Source: Nitrospinae bacterium CG11_big_fil_rev_8_21_14_0_20_45_15
Lineage (GTDB): Bacteria > Nitrospinota > Nitrospinia > Nitrospinales > VA-1
DNA: 57,515 nt
NCBI GenBank assembly: GCA_002787235.1
Contig: PCWG01000015.1
Span: 216,437-273,951 of the forward strand
Direction of reading: 5' to 3'
Shown: one piece after another, positions 34,406-42,201 of the stretch
How the letters are laid out: each line of letters opens with the position of its first letter
Position numbering within the stretch: position 1 is the first letter of the stretch
Program-made: the position numbers and the translations under genes
Notes under the pieces: generated by a model
Told to the model about the DNA's origin: nothing
What the model saw: the letters and a program-made list of their open reading frames with translations, nothing else
Databases searched by the model: none

Positions 34406-35643
34406 GTCGCATTCTCTCCTTCAACGTATTTTTCTTCCAATGCGGCAACCACGGCACAACCCACCGAATCGCCCCAGACATTGACCGTTGTCCGACAACG
34501 ATCCAGAAACCAGTCGATGGATAAAAGCATGCCAATGCCTTCCAGCGGAAGCCCCACCGATTGAAGCACCATGACCATTGTCACCAATCCTGCTTCAGGA
34601 ATACCCGCCGCCCCAATCGCCGCCAGAGTGGCTGTCATGAATATGATCGTTTGCTCCATCATACTCAATTCGATTCCCATCATTTGAGCGATAAAAATGG
34701 CGGCCACTGACTCATACATTGCCGTGCCATCCATATTCACCGTCGCCCCAATCGGCAATACGAACTGAACCGCTTTGGGTGAAATTCTGTTTTCTTCAAT
34801 CGCACATTCCATTGTGACCGGAAGTGTTGCAGAACTGCTCGCGGTGGAAAAAGCCGTGGTCAATGCCTCACTCGTGTTTTTGAAAAAGATCCAGGGATTT
34901 CTCTTCGTCAAGAGATACAACAATCCCGCAAGTATGATTGCAGAATGGACCAATAGAGCGGACACTACGGTGAGGGCATATTTCCCGATTTTCATCAACT
35001 CTGCCACAAACATATCTCCTCCTCCTGCGGCCCCAAGCTTCGAAGAGATGAGAGCAAACACTCCGAGGGGAGAAATCAGCATGATGAGGTGAACCATTTT
35101 CATAATGGCCAGATTGACACCTTCAAAAAAGGCGATCACGGGTTTGCCACTTTCCCCCAAAGTTGTCAAGGTGCCACCGAACAACAGGGAAAATACGATG
35201 ATTGGCAAAATGTCCATTTTCACCATCGCTTCAAACAAATTGGGAGAAACAAAACTTTTCATGATATCGGTGAGGCCGGTGCTGACCTTTCCTGCCACCC
35301 GTTCGGGAACCCCCGTGGTTAATTCGACCCCAACACCCGGCTGAATCAAATTGACCATGATCATTCCTACCATGACGGCCAAAGCAGTTGTGCCGCAGAA
35401 ATAGGCCAGAGTGATCCCTCCCGTCTTACCGACTTTTCGGATATCCCCCAATCCAGCAATGCCCACAATCATGGACGAAACAATGAGAGGGATGACCAGC
35501 ATTTTCAAAACATCCAAAAACATTTCGCCTATCCAGGCCACCACTTCCATTTTTTTTCCGAAATTCCAGCCACAGATAATTCCCAGAAAAATGCCACCCA
35601 GCATAAAATACAGAAGTAAATTTTTTGATTTCATAAATCGCAA
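34402..35643 (-). CDS. Dicarboxylate/amino acid:cation symporter (GltP/DctA family)
   Basis: 413 residues with about eight hydrophobic helices plus re-entrant loops. Family motifs are AFSTASSSATLPVTMECA (the serine-rich hairpin), GATVNMDGTAMYESVAAIF and SIDWFLDRCRTTVNVWGDSVG. These residues bind substrate and sodium or protons, so the protein should import glutamate, aspartate or C4-dicarboxylates. The exact substrate is not decidable here. It overlaps the half-length TauE gene downstream. Confidence 0.93.
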   Translation of the reverse strand: MRFMKSKNLLLYFMLGGIFLGIICGWNFGKKMEVVAWIGEMFLDVLKMLVIPLIVSSMIVGIAGLGDIRKVGKTGGITLAYFCGTTALAVMVGMIMVNLIQPGVGVELTTGVPERVAGKVSTGLTDIMKSFVSPNLFEAMVKMDILPIIVFSLLFGGTLTTLGESGKPVIAFFEGVNLAIMKMVHLIMLISPLGVFALISSKLGAAGGGDMFVAELMKIGKYALTVVSALLVHSAIILAGLLYLLTKRNPWIFFKNTSEALTTAFSTASSSATLPVTMECAIEENRISPKAVQFVLPIGATVNMDGTAMYESVAAIFIAQMMGIELSMMEQTIIFMTATLAAIGAAGIPEAGLVTMVMVLQSVGLPLEGIGMLLSIDWFLDRCRTTVNVWGDSVGCAVVAALEEKYVEGENAT

Positions 35644-35997
35644 ATTCTGGCAGGTTCACTGAAACAATCGCCTAGTAACACCATCCTGTCGGCATTTTAA
35701 ATGCCTGAAAATTCAAATCAAGCTCGCAAGCAACAATCATTTAATTTAAATAATATCATTTATATATGAATATTTAAATATTAATACTAAATCTAATACA
35801 TAAACTATTTACAAGTTCAACCGTTTGTAATTTGAAGTCAGAGCAAAATCATATCACATGTATTTATAGTCACTATAGAATTCCAGACATCTTCAATTCC
35901 GAATATATAAAAAATTCTAGGTGCCGAATTCTCCATAGTTCGATATAATGATCCAAGTAAAAATCACTGTCATCAAACACATCGAGGTCATCAGATT
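35644..35997. other. A+T-rich intergenic region between divergent symporter and gltA genes
   Basis: About 350 bases, very A+T-rich at 35690-35880, with no ORF or RNA gene recognised. It should hold the divergent promoters; a TATAAT on the gltA side is listed separately. Confidence 0.5.
35922..35949 (+). promoter_or_regulatory. gltA: Possible gltA promoter
   Basis: A perfect TATAAT at 35944-35949 would give a leader of about 40 bases, but the -35 region is poor. An activator may be needed. GAGG lies ten bases before the gltA ATG. Confidence 0.35.
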
Positions 35998-37287
35998 ATG
36001 AACGACATGGCGCAGTTTGTTTATGATGGGAAGACCTACGAGTTTCCAGTTCTCGAAGGCTCCTCTGGCGAAAAAGCGATCGACATCACGCAACTCAGAG
36101 CGAAGACAGGTCTCATCACCTATGACCCGGGCTTCATGAGTACCGGCTCTTGTAAAAGTGCCATCACTTATCTGGATGGTGATAAAGGCATTCTTCTCTA
36201 TCGTGGAATCCCGATTGAAGAACTCGCCGAAAAAAGCAATTTCATCGAAACCTCCTATTTGCTGATCTACGGAGAATTGCCGACCCAAAAACAGCTCGAA
36301 GAATTCAACTACCACGTCACCCATCATTCGATGGTTCACGAGTCTATAAAAAATTTCTACGATGGATTCCCCAATAACCCACACCCAATGGCCGTTTGTT
36401 CTGCCGTTGTAGGGTCGCTCGCGACGTTTTACCAAAATGAGTTGAGCGTGCGCAATGAGCGTGAAATTGAAATCACCATCCACCGTTTATTGGCCAAGCT
36501 TCCAACCATTGCGGCCTACAGTTACAAAAAATCAACCGGCCAACCCCTGCCCTACCCAGACAATACACTGAGCTATTCTGAAAATTTTCTGAAAATGATG
36601 TTTTCGAAACCTTGCGAGCCCTATCAACCCAATCCACTGGCCGCGAAAGCCATCGATACTCTGCTACTGCTTCATGCCGATCACGAGCAAAACTGTTCGA
36701 CCAGTGCGGTGCGTCTGGTGGGTAGCTCCATGTGCAATCTGTTCGCTTCTGTATCTGCTGGAATTTATGCATTATGGGGGCCTTTGCACGGTGGGGCCAA
36801 TCAGGCGGTGATGGAAATGCTGGAAACCATCCTGAAAGATGGCGGGAATGTTAAAAAGTATGTGGAAAAAGCGAAAGATATCAATGATCCCTTCAGACTG
36901 ATGGGCTTTGGGCATCGCGTCTACAAGAATTTTGATCCTCGTTCACGCATTATCAAGAAAATGTCGCACGAATTGATCGAACCGATGGGTGGCAAAGAAC
37001 CTTTGCTCGACATCGCACTGCAATTGGAACACATTGCATTGGAAGACAGTTATTTCCTCGAAAAGAAACTGTACCCCAATGTCGATTTCTATTCAGGTCT
37101 CATCTACAAGACTTTAAATATACCCGTGAATATGTTCCCGGTAATGTTCGCGATGGGCCGACTGCCAGGATGGATCGCCCAGTGGAAAGAACTGCAAGAA
37201 GACGAAAGCTTCAAAATTGGACGTCCGCGTCAGGTTTACTCAGGCTACATGGACAGAAAATACGTTCCCATGGACGAACGCTCATAA
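35998..37287 (+). CDS. gltA: Citrate synthase
   Basis: Condenses oxaloacetate and acetyl-CoA to citrate. At 429 residues it is a full type II enzyme. The catalytic triad is visible: His in GPLHGGANQAVMEML, His in GFGHRVYKNFDPR, and Asp in YPNVDFYSGLIY. CoA-binding Arg residues lie in the same blocks. It is a single gene separate from aclBA, whose enzyme does the reverse reaction; the pair would allow flow in both directions. Confidence 0.97.
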   Translation: MNDMAQFVYDGKTYEFPVLEGSSGEKAIDITQLRAKTGLITYDPGFMSTGSCKSAITYLDGDKGILLYRGIPIEELAEKSNFIETSYLLIYGELPTQKQLEEFNYHVTHHSMVHESIKNFYDGFPNNPHPMAVCSAVVGSLATFYQNELSVRNEREIEITIHRLLAKLPTIAAYSYKKSTGQPLPYPDNTLSYSENFLKMMFSKPCEPYQPNPLAAKAIDTLLLLHADHEQNCSTSAVRLVGSSMCNLFASVSAGIYALWGPLHGGANQAVMEMLETILKDGGNVKKYVEKAKDINDPFRLMGFGHRVYKNFDPRSRIIKKMSHELIEPMGGKEPLLDIALQLEHIALEDSYFLEKKLYPNVDFYSGLIYKTLNIPVNMFPVMFAMGRLPGWIAQWKELQEDESFKIGRPRQVYSGYMDRKYVPMDERS

Positions 37288-37301
37288 TCGATAGAACGAG
37301 A

Positions 37302-37345
37302 AAACAACCCGCCTGTGCCTTCGGCAGGTCGAAGGCAGGTTGTTT
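37302..37345. terminator. Hairpin between convergent gltA and clpS
   Basis: AAACAACC (37302-37309) pairs with GGTTGTTT (37338-37345), and an inner CCTG/CAGG stem adds stability. Because the outer arms are A-rich and T-rich, it could end transcription from both sides. It overlaps the clpS stop. Confidence 0.5.
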
Positions 37346-37676
37346 ACTCGCGCTCAATCGTACAAGTGAAGGGAAATTGCTCCATAGCGGCGGCGTTATG
37401 TACTTGCTCTACCTTGAACTCAGCTTGCTCCAAAGGCAACGTCGCAACATAAGCCGACCCTGAATTATGGATTTCGTACATGATCTGCTCAGCCGAATCA
37501 AAATCTTTGCCAAACAAATGAATTAAAATACGAATCACAAATTCCATTGTGGTGACATTATCGTCCCACATGATCACACGATACATTGGCATATAAGACA
37601 AGCCTTCTTTGTGATCGAGAATCTCTTCCACATCTGGTAAAGTGGTGGTCGCTACTGTAGTCATCGTTTGAATCAT
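37344..37676 (-). CDS. clpS: ClpS, N-end-rule adaptor for ClpA(P)
   Basis: 110 residues with the ClpS fold: YRVIMWDDNVTTMEFVIRILIHLFGKDFDSAEQIMYEIH, then VATLPLEQAEFKVEQVHNAA. The DDNVTTMEFV loop holds the Asp and Met that bind destabilising N-termini. The N-terminal 25 or so residues are the flexible tail that engages ClpA. clpA is not adjacent in the window; the gene stands alone, facing gltA. Confidence 0.93.
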   Translation of the reverse strand: MIQTMTTVATTTLPDVEEILDHKEGLSYMPMYRVIMWDDNVTTMEFVIRILIHLFGKDFDSAEQIMYEIHNSGSAYVATLPLEQAEFKVEQVHNAAAMEQFPFTCTIERE

Positions 37677-37783
37677 GTCTGAAGAAAGGGAGTTAAAAAT
37701 AACTTCGAAAATACACTTTTATTTTTCCATAAAATCTTCAATCGGGCAAGCTCAGATTCACTTTTTTTTGTAACGGAAATAGA

Positions 37784-38812
37784 ATGAATCTTCTTTTAAA
37801 ACTACAAATATTGATCGTTTTTACTTTCTTTGGATTCGCAAGCGCATCCATTCCTGCATTCGGTGCCGAATCTCCACCACCCTCAACTCCTGAAGTAAAA
37901 GAAGCTTCTCCAACACCGGAAACGCCATCAAAGCCAGCAGAAACCGCTGAAAGTGTTCCTGCAAGCCCACCCGTTCCCAGCCCCACCCGATTGGGGGAAT
38001 ACCCTTCATTCACAGCTTCTGGCGATATATCCCGTTTTGCAGGGGAAAAACTCTACATCGATATCAGTTTCCTTTGGTTTAAAAATGCCGCCAAGGCCGA
38101 AATCGGATTGTACAAAAACAAAGATGGCAGTTTCTATTCCATACTACAGGCGGAAACTCTGGGTTTTGTCGGTTTTTTCACCTCTTACAGAAAACATGTG
38201 TATCGAGCTGAACATCAAATCATCGACGGGGGAAAGCGATTGAGGACCACTCGTTTTGTACGCGAAGTGACCATTGCCGATGAAGTGGAAAAATCCATAA
38301 ACGTCATGAATTATGAAACACGAATCAATAAATGGTACAAATTCATAAACGAACAGCTGGTATCCAAGGGGAGTCGGGAAATCCCATCCGATGTTCAATT
38401 CGACGGTATCCTTGCCGCATTTTACAACTTCCGCAACGGCGTTTACGGTCCGTTTAAAGAAGGAGCCGATTACAGCATCCACACTATCCCTGAGAAAAAC
38501 ACTGCCGAGTTTAAAGTCCATGTCCTCAGCGCGGAGGAAAGAAGTACTTTGAGTCAAATCGAAGGCAGACCTCAGAACGATGGCTACGCCCTCCGCGTCA
38601 CCATTCCTCCTGAAATTTTCAAGACAAGCAATGGGGAGCTCCAATTCTGGAGTTCAAAGCATCTCATCCCCATAGAAACCGTTGTCCAGGACTACTTCAT
38701 GCTGGGTGATCTTCACGCCAAGCTGAATCGCAGGGAAATGAATGCTCCCATTATTGAAGTTCGACAACTATCGGCCCCTGTAGCTCCCAAAACCGAAACC
38801 GTCACTCCCTGA
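37784..38812 (+). CDS. Exported DUF3108 protein
   Basis: 342 residues with a signal peptide (FTFFGFASASIPAFGA), a 50-residue Pro/Ser/Thr/Glu-rich linker, and a DUF3108 beta-rich domain from about residue 75: EKLYIDISFLWFKNAAKAEIGL, FFTSYRKHVYRAEHQIID, DGILAAFYNFRN. The family has a beta-barrel-like fold and is often periplasmic; its function is not known. It diverges from clpS by about 107 bases. Confidence 0.85.
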   Translation: MNLLLKLQILIVFTFFGFASASIPAFGAESPPPSTPEVKEASPTPETPSKPAETAESVPASPPVPSPTRLGEYPSFTASGDISRFAGEKLYIDISFLWFKNAAKAEIGLYKNKDGSFYSILQAETLGFVGFFTSYRKHVYRAEHQIIDGGKRLRTTRFVREVTIADEVEKSINVMNYETRINKWYKFINEQLVSKGSREIPSDVQFDGILAAFYNFRNGVYGPFKEGADYSIHTIPEKNTAEFKVHVLSAEERSTLSQIEGRPQNDGYALRVTIPPEIFKTSNGELQFWSSKHLIPIETVVQDYFMLGDLHAKLNRREMNAPIIEVRQLSAPVAPKTETVTP

Positions 38813-38846
38813 CGGAATAATACCCCATCATTCGCAAAAAGTAACA

Positions 38847-38872
38847 ACTCCCTTCAATGGCTTGAAGGGAGT
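38847..38872. terminator. Bidirectional hairpin between convergent genes
   Basis: ACTCCCTTCAA (38847-38857) and TTGAAGGGAGT (38862-38872) form a perfect 11-base-pair stem with a TGGC loop. It lies between the DUF3108 gene and the convergent nfuA pair. A T-rich run (ACTTTTTG) follows only on the minus strand. Confidence 0.6.
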
Positions 38873-38884
38873 ATGAACATCTTC

Positions 38885-39229
38885 CTAAACATCAAACGTC
38901 GGTTGAGGAGGGTCTTTCCAGATATTGAGTTCCGTCGTTTCATCCAGAACAACCTCACCCAAAGTCACGGAATACGGAGCGATGGCATCAGGTTCAAAAT
39001 CAACCTGTACCCTTTTGATATTCCAGTTTCCTTTTTCCGGGCCGACCAGGGTCAAGCTATGAGCAAAACTCCTGACTTCAAATCCGCCTTCAAATGTCTG
39101 GCCTGCCGCGGTTGAACCAACACAATCTTCCAAAGGAACCTGGTGACTGTTGATACAAAATCTCACCGGACCCTCCATTCCAGCGTCGCCCGTTTCAATT
39201 TTAATTTTAAAACGATTCAATTTAGGCAT
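38885..39229 (-). CDS. Unrecognised protein coupled to nfuA
   Basis: 114 residues, no family recognised. It is beta-rich by pattern (alternating hydrophobic strands such as FKIKIETG, VRFCINSHQV, FEVRSFAHSLTLVG, IKRVQVDFEP) with two Cys (RFCINS and EDCVGS). Its ATG overlaps the end of nfuA by eight bases, so it is almost certainly translated with it; an Fe-S related role is inferred from that link only. Confidence 0.65.
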   Translation of the reverse strand: MPKLNRFKIKIETGDAGMEGPVRFCINSHQVPLEDCVGSTAAGQTFEGGFEVRSFAHSLTLVGPEKGNWNIKRVQVDFEPDAIAPYSVTLGEVVLDETTELNIWKDPPQPTFDV

Positions 39230-40088
39230 TCAGCTCTCCCTGGAAAAAAGGATTGAGTCCTGCCGCATGATCGGTTTCGTCGTAAATCGCTCCAACCTTG
39301 GGCACATACTTTCGGAAAGTGGTGTGAATTCCCTGCTTTAAGGTGAGGTCCGCCGCACTGCACCCCTGACACCCTCCTCCCATCTTTATGGTCACGGTAT
39401 TACCCGTCACAGACAATAATGTGACGTTGCCACCATGCCCGGCAACCCCAGGATTCACCTCTTCATCAATGGCTTTTTGAATCCCCTCTCGAATTTCGTT
39501 TTCAGACGGTATTTCAGCAATTATTTTTGGGGACAGCAAGGTTCCCCCATCTGCCAGCAATTCTCGAACCGCTTTGCCCACTTCGATAGCAAGGGGTTTC
39601 CAGTCAACGATTGTTTTATCTTCCCGCGTCAGAGTAAACGCTGTTTCATGGACCAAAATCGTCGCCACGTCGCCCAAACTGAACAGGCGTTCTGCAAAAG
39701 GAGAACCCTCGGCTGATTCAAAACCAGAAAAAAACCAGGAATACCCTTCCAGCAAATTTCGATTGATTCGAAACATGCACTGGTCACCCGTTGGAGAAGG
39801 TTGAGCCTTGATCAATATCTCCTGACTTTCTGGAAACAACTCCTCATCAATGACGGGGGCTTGAATGACTCTACGGACAACAGGTTTCTCTTCATATTCA
39901 TCACGTGAAGGACGTTCGATGGTCTCTCCAACGCTTTCAACAGGCAATACAGAAGGCACTACTTCTTCCTGCCTGCTTTCAGTTGTATTTTTCTCAATAG
40001 GAACAGAAACATCGGCTGTGCTTTGCGTACTCACTTTCTCCATTTCTCCTCCAGAAAAGATCGTTTTTACCTTATTTAAAAAACTCAA
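39222..40088 (-). CDS. nfuA: NfuA-type Fe-S cluster carrier
   Basis: 288 residues. A variable N-terminal 90 or so residues are acidic and low in complexity. An Nfu N-terminal domain follows (CMFRINRNLLEGYSWFFSGFE-like, with SPFAERLFSLGDVATILVHETAFTLTRE). The C-terminal NifU domain carries the cluster-binding CxxC in MGGGCQGCSAADLTLKQGI. Such proteins accept Fe-S clusters and deliver them to apo-targets. The first codon is TTG with GGAG seven bases before it. It overlaps the following unknown gene. Confidence 0.88.
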   Translation of the reverse strand: MSFLNKVKTIFSGGEMEKVSTQSTADVSVPIEKNTTESRQEEVVPSVLPVESVGETIERPSRDEYEEKPVVRRVIQAPVIDEELFPESQEILIKAQPSPTGDQCMFRINRNLLEGYSWFFSGFESAEGSPFAERLFSLGDVATILVHETAFTLTREDKTIVDWKPLAIEVGKAVRELLADGGTLLSPKIIAEIPSENEIREGIQKAIDEEVNPGVAGHGGNVTLLSVTGNTVTIKMGGGCQGCSAADLTLKQGIHTTFRKYVPKVGAIYDETDHAAGLNPFFQGELNA

Positions 40089-40314
40089 AGCCTTCTCCTT
40101 TTAAAAATCACTCGAAAGCAAAAATAAAGCGAAAATATTTAAAACATCGCTATTGCACTCTATTGGGAGAAAAATTTTCGCTAAAAGTTTTAAATTATTA
40201 CAAAAATATCCAATTAAAAAATGTGCATAGGAAAAAACTCGGTGCGACTTTGGGGAAAAATTCCTGCAGACAGCCCCCTCCAGACATCCTGTAGCAAAGG
40301 ACATTGACAGCCCC

Positions 40315-40677
40315 TCAGGCCCTAAAAGCGTTTTCTACAATTTGAACTTTCCAGTCTCCAGGCTTGCCCTCAACCGTCACAACATCGAAACGGATGTCTC
40401 TTCCCGTCACTTTATACCGAGCCAAAAAACTCTCAGCAACCATAATAATTTTTCTTTGTTTATGAATGTTTACAGCAACTAATGCACCGCCAAATCTAGC
40501 ACTGGAGCGGGTTTTTACTTCAATGAATACGAGTGCATTGCCCTGCTCGGCAATCACATCAATCTCTCCCACGGCCACTCGAAAATTGGTTTGTAAAATA
40601 CGGTAACCCTTTTTCTTAAGGTGTCTGACCGCTTCCGCCTCGCCCAACGCTCCCAATGTTTTTCGCTCTTGAGTCAA
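40315..40677 (-). CDS. yraN: YraN (UPF0102) endonuclease-like protein
   Basis: About 120 residues from a TTG at 40675-40677, chosen because GGAG lies just before it and it gives the usual family length; a longer frame opens at 40722. The PD-(D/E)XK nuclease-like signature is intact: GEAEAVRHLKKKGYRIL, VGEIDVIAEQGNALVFIEVKTR, and RFDVVTVEG. The biological role is unsettled. It lies alone between nfuA and a small membrane protein gene. Confidence 0.85.
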   Translation of the reverse strand: MTQERKTLGALGEAEAVRHLKKKGYRILQTNFRVAVGEIDVIAEQGNALVFIEVKTRSSARFGGALVAVNIHKQRKIIMVAESFLARYKVTGRDIRFDVVTVEGKPGDWKVQIVENAFRA

Positions 40678-40897
40678 CGCAATCGCTCCGTTATGTAAAT
40701 AAAAAAGAAACAATCTAAACAATCACAAGCCAACCACCGTGTGATCCGATTTAAAAATCAAAGTTTCTATGGAGCCCCATATTTCCTGATAAACCTCATA
40801 GAGGAACAATCTCAAATAGCTTGAAGATAATAAAATTCTTCGGGAAATTACTTTTACAGCTTGGATTTTGCATAATGTACTGTGATATGCTTGGCAC

Positions 40898-41296
40898 ATG
40901 ATTTTAAGCTTGGAAGACATCCCATGGAGCGGCGGAATACTCTCCTTTTTAGTATGGCTCGCACAGTCAGCAGTTTTTTACTTCGTCTGCTTTGTTGCCG
41001 CGATGAATGCCATTGACGATTACACCCGCAATAGCGCACTCAAAGTTCCCATGATGTGGGGCGTCTCTATTCTATCTGCCGGTTTGATGTTCGTATTGAA
41101 CTATCGCCCAATGGCTTTGATCCTGGTCATGGTGGTCGCAAACTGGTTTCGCGTCGCACAACTTGAAAAGAAAATGGCAAACGAAAATCCGCCTGCCGTG
41201 ATAAACAAGGCCCTTTATTTTGTGGCCAGTTATGGCTACATCGCCCTCACCTATTACTTAAACTTAAAGATAAGGTTATTAGTTGTAACTATTTAA
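40898..41296 (+). CDS. Small multi-pass membrane protein, unrecognised
   Basis: 132 residues with four hydrophobic segments (about residues 13-38, 49-64, 68-83 and 104-122). The third and fourth are joined by a short charged loop (RVAQLEKKMANENPP). No motif or family was recognised. It converges on the methyltransferase-like gene with only five bases between stops. Confidence 0.6.
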   Translation: MILSLEDIPWSGGILSFLVWLAQSAVFYFVCFVAAMNAIDDYTRNSALKVPMMWGVSILSAGLMFVLNYRPMALILVMVVANWFRVAQLEKKMANENPPAVINKALYFVASYGYIALTYYLNLKIRLLVVTI

Positions 41297-41301
41297 TAAC
41301 A

Positions 41302-42009
41302 TTATATAATTCCCCAAGCGTTTGTTTTCTCCCGATACTTTCGGTAAGGCTCTCCAAACTGTTTCTCAAGGGCTTTTTCTTCGTGATGAATTCGGAACTG
41401 AAAGCCAAACCATGCTGAAAACATAGCCAGAATACCTACCGACCAGGAATGTGCATTGACGGCATAGGCGAAGATGACCACCATCATTCCAACATAAGTG
41501 GGATGTCTCATCCAGCGATACAATTGATCGGTCTTCAAGGTTTGCTCTGCTCTGAAAGCGATATCAAACTTGAATCCCAGCAGACCGATTTGGTAAACCG
41601 CCAAAGCTCTCAGAATCGCTCCTGTAAAAAAGATGACAGAGATCAGCCCCCATTCCCAAAACAAAACCGGATCACTACAGTTTCTTGCGGTAAAGGAAGT
41701 CAAAAGCAATGCAAACGCGATCGGCAATGTGTGCCCGAATAATTGCGCGAAATATTCTCTGGAAAAAGAGGCATCCCCTTTGTGAACAGTCAGAACAAAT
41801 AAAACCAATTCCAGCAGTCCAAAAATCAGATTGAGGTAAGAAGTGATGAGAAATCGGTCTGCATATTGCTCCTCAAACCCCAATGGAACCAACGGCGCGA
41901 GGTAAATCAAACCGACCAGTAAAGTCGTGACATTCAGGTTCTTCAGCAAAGCCACAACAAAAGCAAACAGAAACAGGTAAAAATTAATGTAAACGAGTGA
42001 TTGCATCAT
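41302..42009 (-). CDS. ICMT/PEMT-like membrane methyltransferase
   Basis: 235 residues with about six membrane helices. The C-terminus carries the signature of the isoprenylcysteine/phospholipid methyltransferase family: WMRHPTYVGMM (RHPxYxG, SAM-binding) and HHEEKALEKQFGEPYRKYREK (EE...FG..Y..Y). It should methylate a lipid-like substrate; which one is unknown. It is divergent from the sulfite reductase gene. Confidence 0.85.
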   Translation of the reverse strand: MMQSLVYINFYLFLFAFVVALLKNLNVTTLLVGLIYLAPLVPLGFEEQYADRFLITSYLNLIFGLLELVLFVLTVHKGDASFSREYFAQLFGHTLPIAFALLLTSFTARNCSDPVLFWEWGLISVIFFTGAILRALAVYQIGLLGFKFDIAFRAEQTLKTDQLYRWMRHPTYVGMMVVIFAYAVNAHSWSVGILAMFSAWFGFQFRIHHEEKALEKQFGEPYRKYREKTNAWGII

Positions 42010-42137
42010 AAGTGTTTTAGATAGTCATGCAAAACATAGACACCCGCATTCCGGGCCATATACCCCCTGAGCACGTCACGCAAACCCCTATTTGAGAGCG
42101 TCAAAAGTGCTTTCAAGCATTAAAGTACAGTATTTCT

Positions 42138-42165
42138 TTGTCTTTTGGGACCCATTTATTATAAA
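42138..42165 (+). promoter_or_regulatory. Sigma70-type promoter of the sulfite reductase gene
   Basis: TTGTCT (42138-42143), 16 bases, then TATAAA (42160-42165). The leader is about 30 bases; GAGG lies before the ATG at 42202. Confidence 0.45.
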
Positions 42166-42201
42166 ATGGTTTTTTAATCCTATTTCTATGAGGTTGGCAA
42201 A

